Shown one piece after another: positions 46,493 to 58,100 of a stretch of DNA of 64,000 bases. The position numbers and the translations under genes were made by a program. The first letter of the stretch is position 1. Every line of letters begins with the position of its first letter. Source of the DNA: Gordionus sp. m RMFG-2023 (Eukaryota; Nematomorpha; Gordioida; Chordodea; Parachordodidae); assembly GCF_954871325.1 (NCBI RefSeq), contig NC_088777.1:27443366-27507365 (forward strand). Reading direction: 5' to 3'. A model generated the notes under the pieces. That model saw nothing but the letters and a program-made list of their open reading frames with translations, searched no databases and was not told the DNA's origin.

Positions 46493-48345
46493 TTGGCGTA
46501 CGCAGCGGGGGGGGGCCCCCAAAGCCAAAAAATGCAGATGCCGGATTATATTTTTCAAAAATATTATTGTTAATATTAATTTATATTTGTTAATATGTAT
46601 TCCTATCTCATATATATATATTTAATTAGATTTATTTATCACATTCATCGACTAAGTTATTTTATCAATTAATTTCGATTTCAAGTTTTCCTATTTACCT
46701 ATTATTTTCAAATTTTAGTGGCGTAATATTTATCTAAATTTCTAGTCAATTAATAATTATCTCTGAAACTCCTTGTCCAACAGGGAGAAAGAAATTGCAA
46801 GCTTGCCCAACGAGATCGAGTCTCCACCATCAAGCAGTAACAGCAATTATGGAGTTAGAAGAGCCGATTATTAATGCTATTACTGAAATATCACAATGGC
46901 TTGAAAGAAATATTTCATCAGAAGCAAGAAAATTATTGGATTCAATACTTATTCCAAATTTTTTTCTCATTAGAATTTATTATTTAATTATACAACTATT
47001 TTATGTAATACTTTTCAAAAACATAACATTGACTTGATTAAGAAGATGAGAATAGCGGAGAGCATTTTATTAGAACTCAAGGGAATTAGAGCTAATGTTG
47101 ATGAAGAATTTCATATATTATATGTTATTGTTGAGTCAAAAGAAGAGCTAAACGTGTTTAATATTTGTCCCCCTCGACTTGCAGCAAACAAGCTCATCGT
47201 CAAAACATTAATATAGGATCAGTAGAAGAGTATTATAAAACAAATGGCCCCTCTCCCAACCTTTTCCATATGGTGATAGAAAAAAAATATAAATATTTGT
47301 TAGATTTTTATCATGAAGATGTTAAAATATCTATGCCTTATTAGCTGAATAACTTTGATTAAAAGATTAACTATGATTGATACAGTCCCAAAAAATGCTA
47401 CGGATGCTTTGCATTATTTCAAACACATTTTAGATTATACTCCCAATGTATTAAAATGGTTATATATATATTAGCAGCTCTTTAGTAAACTAATGAGAGA
47501 ATATTCTCTTTTTTAAGAAGAATAACAGAGCCTTGCAGAGGTACCATTTGCAGGACACGGCTCAGATTCTTTTTAAAAAATTTTTCCGGCTCGGGTTTTT
47601 TTAAAAAAATATTTTTAGGTTCGGCCCGGCTTTTTTGAAAATAAAATTTTCAGGCCCGGCCTGAATTTTTTTAAAATAAATTATATTTATTTTTAATTTT
47701 TATAGCTAATAATGGCGATTTCAAATATTTGGTTTTAAAATATACAGCTCGGCCCGGATATTTTTTCTAAAAAAATTTTCAGGCCCAGCCCGGGTGTTTT
47801 TTTTTAAAAATTACGGGTCCGGCTCGGGTATATTTAAAAAAATTAAAATACGGTCCGGCTCGGGGGCCAGGCCTGCAAGTCTGTGAAAAACATACCTATG
47901 AAATACAACATCTGAAAGTAGATTGAATGATTTGATCTTTTGAATATTCAAAGGCATTTAACGCAAGCAAGGATAGATAATTGAAAAATTAGCTCAAAAC
48001 ATACAAAATACAATTATTCCTAAAAAACTTTTTGTGTATTAATTTATATTTCCAACATTTAAATTTTTTATACTTTATATATTTTAAAAGCTCAAAAAAT
48101 TCAAATTTCAATTTTGGGTCATTTAAGTGATTCATATCGTGGGTTATATTCATAATTCACATTTATTTTATAGTTTTTCAATGCCGGTTTATATATATAA
48201 TTTTTTTAATTCACATTAGTTTAAAATTGTGTATTAGAAAAGTTATTAGTCCTAATAAATTTATGCTTAGTATTTTTAATTAACAATAATATTTCTTAAA
48301 AAAATTTATTATCCCCCCCAAACCAAATTCCTGCGTACGCGCCTG
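46493..48345 (+). mobile_element. hAT-type transposon, inverted sister of 15272-17543
   Basis: Ends TTGGCGTACGCAG and CTGCGTACGCGCCTG match those of the copy at 15.3 kb. It contains the same transposase piece (here on the plus strand) and the same GGCCCGG-rich block (about 47560-47875), but lacks the 400-bp insertion. No convincing 8-bp duplication was seen. Confidence 0.75.
46795..47340 (+). pseudogene. hAT transposase remnant (ZMYM-like type)
   Basis: Reading through frame changes: LHHQAVTAIMELEEPIINAI, EISQWLERNISSEARKLLDS, IRANVDEEFHILY, then HRQNINIGSVEEYYKTNGPS. The last part resembles the PR..RQ.HR.N...EEYY region of ZMYM1-like hAT transposases. Too broken and short to be functional. 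Confidence 0.6.
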
Positions 48346-48898
48346 CCTTTGTTGTAGAATTTTCATTTGATATTATGTTTGTTGTTTAGCCTCAGTCATA
48401 TATTTTTCATTGGTTTGTTCGTAGCTTGTGTCTAATCATACGCTTGAACATCAACTCACATTAGTTTATTCATCTCGTTATTATTATCATTTGTATTTAT
48501 TTATCAATGTTTGTAAATTAATATTATGATCAATATATCTCGAATAAAATAATTTTGGAATAATTGAAATGATAATGGAATAAATAAATTATCGAAATCA
48601 TTCATAAGAATAAGAATCATAATTTGGAATATAGAATATTTTGAATCTCGTTTTATATAATAATTTTTTATTTATTATTTAATTATTTTTATTTTTAAAT
48701 TTTACTCCTTTATTTTTCAATTTTAACAATTTTTTTATATCATAATTCATCTTCAACTTGTTCTTTATAAAAAAAATTCTCTTTCTTCCATTTTCGACAT
48801 ACGATCTCCTTCTTCATAGCATACTCTTAAAAACTTTTTCAACATCAAGATTTTTAATCACCTTGATTCTCAATATTTGTTTTAATTTTCTTTATTTC
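48346..48898. other. AT-rich gap
   Basis: No gene is supported. The frame at 48758-48994 mainly translates the microsatellite that follows. Confidence 0.45.
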
Positions 48899-48899
48899 A

Positions 48900-48990
<91 letters not shown>
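48899..48990. repeat. (AAAG)n microsatellite, about 23 units
   Basis: Uninterrupted AAAG repeats over about 92 bp. The lack of interruptions suggests recent expansion or active slippage. Confidence 0.97.
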
Positions 48991-48993
<3 letters not shown>

Positions 48994-49079
48994 AATTTTT
49001 TATTAATTATAAAATTTTTTATTTTATTATTTTCTTTAATTTTTATTTCATTATTGTCTTTAATCACTATTATTTCTTC

Positions 49080-50655
49080 CAGGGTTTCGAACCGTTAAGC
49101 ATAACGGTTCGGTTTGTTCCGGTTTTTAGTTTAAAATTTTATAAAGGTTTTGTTCCATTTCGGTTTTTTTAAAAAAATTCATATCGGTTCGGTTCGGTTT
49201 ATAATTTATAACGGTTCTTTTCGGTTTGTTCCGGTTTTTATAAATTTGATTTTAAAAAAAATTAATCATTAACCATGTATATATTAATTTTAGAGATCTT
49301 TTCAATTTATAATTCCTTATTTAATTTAACCATGATAATCTAATAGATATTTTTATTAAACTTAGTAAATATAAATTAGACAAATTAATTTTTTTTATTT
49401 TATAAATAAATAAGATAAAAACAAACATGAGTAAATACAATTAATAAAAGGTATACTATTTATGTTTAAAAAGAGAAATAGAACGGATGACTAAAATATT
49501 TTATAATATTTCAGGATTTAATTTAGTCCCCTGCGCAGAGAGTATAAACTTAAGGCTAGAAAATGCTCTTTCTACGAATACCTGCATAACTGGAACTGCT
49601 AGCACATTTATAGCTAACTTATAAAGTTCTGGCATAATATTCTTTACATTTTCCCAATAATTCAAAAGATTAGTATCTTTTTCTAATCTCTCTATATTAT
49701 CAAATGACCGAATTGTATATACTATTTCTATACATTTATTATAATTTTCTATGCCCTGAGAATTATTCTTATTAAGACTTTTATGCGACTTTAATAAATC
49801 TTCAAAATCATCGTCTAAATTATCTTTCTAGTGTAAACACGTAGGCATAGTATTTAGAATTTCAATATTCTGATTTAGACTTTGTGTCAAGTTCCAAGTT
49901 TTACAATGATGTTTTCTGGCGATCTCTCTTTCTTCAAATGTTAAAAATATTATTTTAATAATAAATAATTTATAATGACTTAAATGAATATTAGAATTCT
50001 GAATTTAAAAAAACAATATGATTATAAATAAAAAATTATCATATCATTAAAATATTGCTGACCATTTTATTTATTGTCATTTAAATTGAATGATCCAAGT
50101 TTTTATAATGAGATAAAAAATAAACCACATAATATAAAAAAAAGTACCCTATTTCTATTAGATGTTAGTTATTAATAGTAGATTTATTTTATTTTTTCCT
50201 AAATTATTAGCAAGTATTATTATAAAAGCTATTAATAACTTATATATATAAACTTGTAAATTTAGCCAAGAATAATTATGTGTGATTTTAAGATATCTTA
50301 TCTAATTAACAGATAATTAGCCTAATCTCTAATAAAATAAGTATTTAAAGAAAAAAAACAATAAACTTGGTATTAATTGATATATAATGTTGATAATATA
50401 AAAATATTTAATTTGAAAAGAAATCACCAATTTAAAAACTTCCCCCAAAGAAAACTAAAATTTAGATTAATAATTTAAAATTAATTATTTTTTAAAACCG
50501 TTTTGAACTGGTTTAAACCGGTTCAAAATATTTATAACCGTTCGGTTCGCTCTTTTTATATTTTCTTTATAACGGTTCGGTTAAGGTTACGGTTCAGAAA
50601 ATCATAACGGTTCAATCCGGTTTAGCGGTTCGGTTCAGTTCGGTTCGAACCCCTG
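49080..50655 (-). mobile_element. hAT transposon with GGTTCGG words
   Basis: Ends CAGGGTTTCGAACCG and CGGTTCGAACCCCTG are inverse, and the 8-bp sequence ATTTCTTC is perfectly duplicated at 49072-49079 and 50656-50663. Both ends hold dense ACGGTTCGGTTTG-type words (49080-49250 and 50490-50655). The 1576-bp element keeps the C-terminal part of its transposase on the minus strand. Confidence 0.93.
49501..49940 (-). pseudogene. hAT transposase C-terminal part
   Basis: The minus strand reads EEREIARKHHCKTWNLTQSL, IENYNKCIEIVYTIRSFDNI, LLNYWENVKNIMPELYKLAI, then VPVMQVFVERAFSSLKFILS and GTKLNPEIL before the stop. It is a well-preserved hAT dimerisation domain with only one stop (near 49830) in about 140 codons. 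The N-terminal half and catalytic core are missing, so the element is non-autonomous. Good preservation suggests a recent arrival or selection on the domain. Confidence 0.75.
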
Positions 50656-50663
50656 ATTTCTTC

Positions 50664-51040
50664 AATTGTTATCATATGATTTATTTCTTTTAATTTATAA
50701 GAATTTATTTCTTTTTTAACATTTGGTATTCATTTACATAATTCAATTTTATTCAAGTTTTAATTATTTTGACTTGGATAAGATATATTATTAGATCTAG
50801 ATTTTTCATTTATCTCCTTTACCTCTTTATAATTACAAAAACATTTTAATATATATGTCGTAATTTTTAAAGGGATCATGACTATCTGGGATCTTCACGG
50901 GATTTAAAGGGATAATAAAAATTAGGGTTTTAAATTAAGGAATGATAATACGGATTATCACGTTTTAATCGTGATAAAGAGGAATCTTATTTTAAAAGCG
51001 TTTTCCACGAGTTTCGTTGCGTTTTTTAATTTTCAATTTT
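50664..51040. other. AT-rich gap
   Basis: Nothing recognised. Confidence 0.4.
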
Positions 51041-51850
51041 GTTTTTTTAGGCCTTATGATATAAGATATGTCTAGTATAGGGTATCAATCGATAGCTAAT
51101 CAAAAGATCTATTCAACTGGAGGTCAATCTCTGCCCCATAATGGGCGGTCTAGGTGGTGGGGGATGGGGGGGGGGGGGGGGTAAAAAATAATTTTTTTGA
51201 TATGGGTATTAAATAAAAGCTAATTTTAATATGGTGTGACTGAAAGTCTTTATTCCTGGTCTTGATGGGTATGACTTGGTCTAGGGAAGTGGGGGGGGGG
51301 GGGAGGGGGGGGGTGTAAAAAATAATATTTTTTGATATGGGTATCAATCGATAGCTAATCAAAAGATCTATTCAACTGGTGGTCAATCTCTGCCCCATAA
51401 TGGGCGGTATAGGGGGTAGAGGTGGGGTTGTAAAAATATAAGTTTTTTGATATGTGTATCAATCGATAGCTATAAAAATATATATTCAACTGGATGTCAA
51501 TCTCTGCCCCATAATGGGCGGTCTGAGGGGGGGGGGGATTGGGGGGTGTAAAAAATAATTTTTTTTTGATATGGGTATTAATCGATAGCTAATCAAAAGA
51601 TCTATTCAACTGGGGGACAATTTCTGCCCCATAATGTGCGGTCTAGAGAGGTGGGTGAGCGGGTGAGTTATTAAAAATATTTTTTTGATATGGGTATTAA
51701 ATAAAAGCTAATTTTAATATGGTTTGACTAAAAGTCTTTATTCTTGGTCTTGATGAGTATGACTTGGTCTGGGGGGGTGGTGGGGGGTATAAAATAATTT
51801 TTTTGATAGGGGTTAAATAAAAGGTAATTAAAATATTTTTTTTATTGTAA
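51041..51850. repeat. ~120-bp satellite with long G runs
   Basis: About seven units of two types alternate irregularly. Type 1 has ATCGATAGCTAATCAAAAGA and GGTCAATCTCTGCCCCATAA. Type 2 has AAATAAAAGCTAATTTTAAT and TATGACTTGGTCT. Every unit ends in a G run (up to about 13) followed by TGTAAAAAATAAT and TTTGATATGGGTAT. The same satellite occurs inverted at the right end of the window. Confidence 0.88.
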
Positions 51851-52480
51851 TAATAATCACTATAGAGGGCGGGTCTAGGTCTTGGAGGGTGACGAATATT
51901 TTTATCAACATAAAATTGATTATTTTATTTCGGTTTGTCTGAAATTTATTTTTCCATATGGGTTTTTCATCGAATTTAAATTTAATAAATGATATCAATT
52001 AGTGATCTGCTTCGGAATTAATATTTTAAGCATGATCCATTTTTTTAAAAAATTTGTTAGGCTCTGCCCTATCCCCATATTTTTCATATATTTGTCCAGA
52101 AAAACGCAACCCAATATAAAAATTATTTGTCCGCCCGGCTCGGTTCGAATTCATTTAAATATAGAAAAAATTAATAATTTTTTAATTGTAAAAAATAAAT
52201 TTATAAATAAAAATATTACGTCCTATTTCTTGCAAGTTTTAAAATATATTAATTTATTTCATAAAATTGAATAATAAAGCCTGACCCAGGCAGAATTTTT
52301 TTTAAAAATATTAGGCCCTACCCAGTCAGAAAGTGCGGGAGGACCATAAATCATGGATATTATTTTAATGTTAGATAATTTTGCAATTTTCATTTTAGAT
52401 TATTTTACAATATTTTTTTTAAGATTATTATAAAATAATTTATCATTTTCTAATAATATACAAAAAAATAAATAAATTTT
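51851..52480. other. AT-rich DNA with hAT-end-like GGCCC/CCCGG words
   Basis: Words such as TAGGCTCTGCCC, CCGCCCGGCTCGG, GCCTGACCCAGGC and TAGGCCCTACCC between 52010 and 52335 recall the GGCCCGG block in the hAT pair, so this is probably another worn non-autonomous element. No duplication was seen. Confidence 0.45.
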
Positions 52481-52511
52481 AAGTAAATCTATTTTATATT
52501 TCTAATTTGAT

Positions 52512-55257
52512 TTGGAATTTGTCAATTATGTTGTGGTTAGAAATTTAAGGGAAAAATTTTTTAAGAAACCGGTAATCTTTTTCCCCAAATATTTAGGAGT
52601 GAAAACAACTATCAAATCGATTGAAACAATATATGCAACTGTTCCAGTGAATAAGCTCAAAGATTATATAAAAAATTGCGAGGTATGCTCATTGAAGACG
52701 ACGTTGCCGAAGCCAACTGGTAAAGCTTTAAAGTCAACGGCAGTATGGGGTCGAGTTGTAATGGATCTTATTGATTTTAGTAGCACTCCTGATGGAGAAT
52801 TTAAATACATAATTCACTTTAAAGACCATTTTTCTAAATTTACATACGCAAAGCCTCTTATATCAAAACAAGGGGAACAAACAGTAAAAGTTATACGGAA
52901 ATTGTTTTTTACTTTTGGTCCTCCAAAAATTTTACAAAGTGATAATGGACGAGAATTTAAAACTAAATAAAATTATTGATTTGTCTAAAAAAAACTTGTA
53001 GATTAAATAGTTGAATCTATGTTAAAGGATGAACCAAAGGTAATATTTGCACATTCGCGACCACGCCACCCAGAAATTAATGGTTTAATTGAGCGAGCAA
53101 ATTGAACTTTAGAGTCAAGAATAAGCGGATACATGCTGGAGACAAAAAAACATTATTGGGCGACTGCGCTCCCTAAAATTGTATTTAATATCAATCTAGG
53201 ATATTCTAGAACAATTAAAAACACCCTATTTAATGTTTTTTTCGCTAGAACACCGGAACTGACACAAAAAATAGTTGATGTGGATTCTGCTCATGAAGAA
53301 ATGAGTAAAAATTTATATTATTTAAGAGGGCTCAGTTTAAAAAATAATCTATCGAAATTTTTTTTAAAAAATTAAAATTCTTAAGGGACCCCATAATTTT
53401 CAGAAAATTTGAACCTCCGCATCGCCACACTACTCCAAATAAAAAAATGATTATTTTATATTTATAAAGGTTTGGTTTATACTCTTCCGAGGTTAACATC
53501 AAGGAAAAACTCATTGATAGAATATGATCCTGATGAAATCGGTAATAATAGAACTAAATATTTAATTGTAACTCCTAAATCTTTTAATAGTTTAATTCAA
53601 AATTATCGATATTTATAAAAAATAATATTAATATTTTTACAAAATTTAAACCTCCGCATCGCCACCAGTCTTTAAATAAAATATGATTATTTTATTTTTA
53701 AATATATTTACCCCCTAATTCTATAAAGGTTTGGTACTCTTCCAAAACTAACATCAAACGAAAATTCATTGATAGAATGTGATCCTGATGAAATCAGTAA
53801 TAACAAAATATGCTAGAATAAAAATATAAATGTAACTCCCAAATTTTTTAATGGTTTAATTCAAAATTATCGAAATTTATAAAAAATAATATTAATATTT
53901 TTACAAAATTTAAACCTCCGCATCGCCACCAGTCTTTAGATAAAAAATGATTATTTTATTTTTAAATGTATTTACCCCCTAATTCTATAAAGGTTTGGTT
54001 CATACTCTTCCAAGACTAACATCAAACGAAAATTTATTGATAGAATGTGATCCTGATGAAATCAGTAATAATAAAATTTGCTAGGATTATAATATAATTG
54101 TAACTCCTAAATTTTTTAATGGTTTAATTCAAAATTATCGAAATTTATAAAAAATAATATTAATATTTTCACAAAATTTAAACCTTCGCATCGCCACCAG
54201 TCTTTAAATAAAAAATGATTATTTTATTTTTAAATATATTTACCCCCTAATTCTATAAAGGTTTGGTTCATACTCTTCCAAGACTAACATCAAACGAAAA
54301 TTCATTGATAGAATGTGATCCTGATGAAATCAGTAATAATAAAATATGCTAGAATAAAAATATAATTGTAACTCCTAAATTTTTTAAAGGTTTAATTCAT
54401 AATGTTACACCTAGTTCAACGTTCAATGATAACTTATTGATCGATTCTAATCCTGATGAAATGAGTAAAAATTGAATGATAATAAATATTTTAAACTTAA
54501 AATTAAAAGGTTTAATTCAAAATTCTATACCAAGCTCATCATATAATGGCAATGGATTGAGAAATCATTCCTTTTATGATGAAAGTAATAAAATCAATAA
54601 ATATTTTACTAACTCTTATATTTTTTATTTTAGACAAGATTTCACCATAGTTTCTAATGAGACTTGCAATAAGTTATACCTACTTTATAACAATAATACT
54701 GATAAACCTGAGGGTGTTCTGATTGCTTACAAAATAAGAAGGGCAAATTCTTATGAATCCTTTTACAATATTGAATATATTCTTTCGGAGGGAACAAAAT
54801 ATAAAATTGGAAATATAATATTATGGAAAGATGATTATACTACAAACTCGATTGGCAACAGAATCAAAAATATTTTAACCAGACTACCTTCGTTCATTTC
54901 ATATTTAATAGATAGGAAGAAGCAAGAGAATGCTTATTAAAATTAAAAAGATAAAATTTTGCATTGGGAATCACGTACTGATCCCAATAAATAAAAATGA
55001 TAGATCTAATCTATGCCCCAAAAATATTGAGGCCGAAATTATACAAATGGAGGGCGAGAAATTATGGGTTGGAACTAATTTGGGAAAAATTGATTCCCAA
55101 TTTTTAAAAATGAACATTCATAAATCAATAAAATTTACCAATTTTACCATTCCTAATAAGACAATCTCCATAATAACAGCATCAAGAAGTGCATCTTCTT
55201 ATGGTAGTTTTAAATCAATTTGCAATTGCCAGAAAAGTTGCAACAATAAGAGGTGTT
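52512..55257 (+). pseudogene. Ginger/KRBA2-like integrase gene, DNA-transposon type
   Basis: The first frame (52512-52970) has half of a zinc finger (KNCEVC), then VVMDLIDFSSTPDGEFKYII and FGPPKILQSDNGREF, the first two DDE aspartates of an rve-type integrase. FAHSRPRHPEINGLIERAN supplies the glutamate, followed by WATALPKIVFNINLGYSRTI. A tandemly repeated segment follows, then GNIILWKDDYTTN, and finally GNHVLIPINKNDRSNLCPKN, LWVGTNLGKIDSQF, and ICNCQKSCNNKRC. This last order (G-x-VLIP, DR, GT..G, then a CNC..SC cysteine cluster) is typical of the KRBA2/SCAND3-like proteins of animals, related to Ginger transposons. It is broken into several frames, some possibly exons. It is not flanked by LTRs. 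Confidence 0.72.
53400..54420 (+). repeat. Four tandem ~265-bp units inside the Ginger-like gene
   Basis: CCTCCGCATCGCCA recurs at about 53414, 53651, 53915 and (as CCTTCGCATCGCCA) 54183. Units two to four are more than 90% alike. Each carries a coding-like segment (LTSNENSLIECDPDEISNN and VTPKFFNGLIQN) next to A/T-rich, intron-like sequence starting after TTCTATAAAG. A diverged form of the same peptide (LLIDSNPDEMSKN) continues just after the array. Confidence 0.82.
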
Positions 55258-56154
55258 AATGTTTTAAAAATGGCATTTAAATATTATTTGTGTAAATAAT
55301 AAATAATTGTTCATATATTTTAAATTAGTTATCGAAATCAATAAAATATGTTGTTGATTATATGGCTTGAAAAAAAATATGATAATATAGATGATTTGCT
55401 TATAAAGAAGTGCAATAAGTTATAACTGCAATAAGAAAAATTTATAATATCATTTTAAAATTTGTTCGATGGTTTCTAATATAGCCAAAATTTTGAGATT
55501 TAAAAATATTACAAATTAGATTAAGTTGCTAGCAAATAATTTTATCATTAGGCTACAATGAGTTTATAAATAGCAATGACTATATTTAACCCCTGCTTAT
55601 AATTGTATTTAATAAGGAAGTCTAAATGTATTTAACTTTTATTTAATACCCATGTTTATGTTCTGCGTGAATAATAATATTCATTATATCTTAGGATGCC
55701 CGCTTAGCCTGATAAAATTAATATATTCAAAAGATTTTTTAATTACTATTTATTAGATACCATAAAAATTCACTATCTTATGGCCAGTTGAAATATAGTA
55801 TGTTTAGATTAGGCCAGAAAATCAACTTTCACTTAAACTCATCTAACTCAAAAACTATTATAGATGCTCTAATTTTTTTTAAAGATTAAGAATTGAGCTA
55901 TACATTGATATTAATTTTTGGTTGATATATTACCTTTAAATGTTTTCTCAAGTTGAAGCAACTAGTTTTGTTTGATGATAAAACCTCGGCCACATTTTAC
56001 AGCAAAATTTATATATTGTGTTAATTTTTTTTATCGAGATTAAAATAATTTGTGAATTAAGGAAAAGAAAATTCCATATCATCATCATTTTCAAGGGATA
56101 TTTCTATGTCGATATGATCTGTACCAAAATTATTTTCATTATCATTCTATACTG
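55258..56154. other. AT-rich gap left of element B
   Basis: No gene is recognised. On the minus strand next to the insertion point a short acidic frame (HIDIEISLENDDDMEFSFP) ends at about 56050. It might be the tail of a gene, but it has no supporting context. Confidence 0.4.
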
Positions 56155-56159
56155 TCGAC

Positions 56160-56609
56160 TAAAAAACCCCTAAACAAGCACACAAACTAAAACAAAAACC
56201 AAACAACTAACAAAAATAACTCAAAAAGAAAACTACTGTCACGGAAAAGGAAAACTATACGAAACCCCAAAAATCAGAAAGCAGGAACTTAATCAATGCT
56301 CTTATATATATAATTAATTAAACACACTAAATTTTCACGAATTATTTTCTTTATTAATACTTTTCACACAACAAATAATAAATCTTTTAGTAAAAATATC
56401 TCAAATTAATTCACACAAAAAAAAACAAAAATCTTTTTTTCTTATATAAAAAGAATTAATTTCATAAAAAATAATAATAATAATCAAAATGATTTTACAT
56501 ATATGTATTACATCTAATCTTTCTATCCAATCAACCTTATTTTAATTGGTTGATTGGCATTTCGCGTTAAAAAAAAGTATAAAACATTCACGTATTTACA
56601 AATACGACA
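56160..56609 (-). repeat. 3' LTR of element B
   Basis: 450 bp; in element orientation it starts TGTCGTATTTGTAAATACG and ends GGTTTTTTA-like sequence without the canonical CA, as in A. Matches the 5' LTR closely. Confidence 0.93.
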
Positions 56610-56640
56610 TGCCACCCCTTTATGGGCTCGTGGCATGTCG
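56605..56640 (-). promoter_or_regulatory. Polypurine tract of element B in a long hairpin
   Basis: CGACATGCCAC and GTGGCATGTCG form a perfect 11-bp stem around a 14-base loop holding the CCCCTTTATGGG polypurine complement. The stem includes the last five bases of the LTR. The layout matches that of A. Confidence 0.7.
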
Positions 56641-58100
56641 GCATATACATATTTTTGTTAAAAAAAATAATCGATATATAACGGTGTTGCATGATCAATC
56701 AAATTGCTATAACAAATTTATAAAATTTTATAAAGTCCTTCAATTTTATATAATTAATTCAATAATATCATGATTACCTTGAATATTTCAAAAAAAAATA
56801 GCTAATTTCAATGTGAATGATCCATTGTGATAGTGGATATAACTATGAGAAACACCAATCCGAAAGGAACAATGGATATTTCCTAAAGTATTCAATTTCA
56901 GAATCGTCATTAATATTATTTTACACATTAACATTAAGTTGTTTTGCCGGTGATAATACAATCCTTGTCAAATCATCTGCTACGTTTCCTGCTTCCTTTT
57001 TTTTTCTTTTGCGATATCCATTCATAATAAAGAAAGTTCATTGACTAATCATTGATGGAACTGTGATATTCCTTCGTGTACTGCTCAAATCAACGACGCA
57101 GAGAAATATAGCCGGGTGGTTGTCATTGCTCCGATTAGTTGATTAAACGCTAATTCATGAGCATTGGCTGGATAATTAACTTGACACGAGTTTGTTAAGA
57201 CTGTAATCGGTTAATACGAGTTTTTTGGAGAATTTAAAAAAAATAAACAATTTTATAATTAAAAAAAAAATCTTTTACAAAAAAAATTAATTAAATAAAC
57301 ACTTTTATAATTTAATTTTCATAAAAAAAATTAACACTTCATACACAAAAACAAAACCAAATCATGATTGCATTCCGAAACATAAACACATTTTAAACTT
57401 TTCATATTTCCTTTTACGGTATTCCACACATACACAGACCATTAAATTATAAACAAGAGAAAAGGGGGGAGGGGGGGGGGGGGGAAGGAAAAAAAAACTC
57501 AAACAAGAACTTTTAATTAATTATATTTTTTTTACTTAAAAAAAATATTTTCCCAGTACCAATACCAATGTTCAACAACCATGATTTATCCTATAAGGTT
57601 ATGAACAAAAATGTATTCACAAAATGAATTACAACTTTTCTATTCCTTTTATTTTTTCACACTTTTATTCATTTACAATACATATATTACCACAATTTCA
57701 ATCTTTTCCCTTGTTTATTACCGACAGCCGGAACATTAAACCAGTTTAACTTAACATTACATATACATACATATACTTCAATTTCCCGTAATATTACCGA
57801 GATAACCTCCTTATTCAATTTCACTTTTTTACATAACATCTATCAATAAATTCTAATACCATCATATATTTTACTCCTTCATGCTTTAACTTTGCATAAA
57901 TATATATATTTACCACTTTAAGATGAGCCCCTCTCCTATTTGATCCTTTAACTTCCCATTCTCACATACAATATGTAACCCAAACCTTCATTTACACATT
58001 ATATATTTGCTCGGAAACGAGTCTAATCCTTCGGGATGCACCTTCATTTTATTTATACATATATTTTCATATTTATATAATCATATGAGGTACCTCAGAT
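56641..58100 (-). other. Non-coding stretch between pol and 3' LTR of element B
   Basis: Mostly AT-rich. A G-rich run on the plus strand (57464-57486) is a pyrimidine run in the element's sense. Short sense frames around 56820-57190 may be remains of an extra ORF like that of A, but no zinc knuckle was found and similarity is weak. Confidence 0.4.

Noticed and set aside
48758-48994. 78-residue frame with a KERK repeat tail
   Set aside because: The tail is only a translation of the AAAG microsatellite; the head is low-complexity.
51150-51362. 70-residue minus-strand proline-rich frame
   Set aside because: It is a translation of the satellite C runs (PPLPPPPTS) and not a gene.
56020-56154. 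Acidic 30-codon minus-strand tail (HIDIEISLENDDDMEF) next to element B
   Set aside because: Too short, no upstream continuation across the insertion site, no family recognised.
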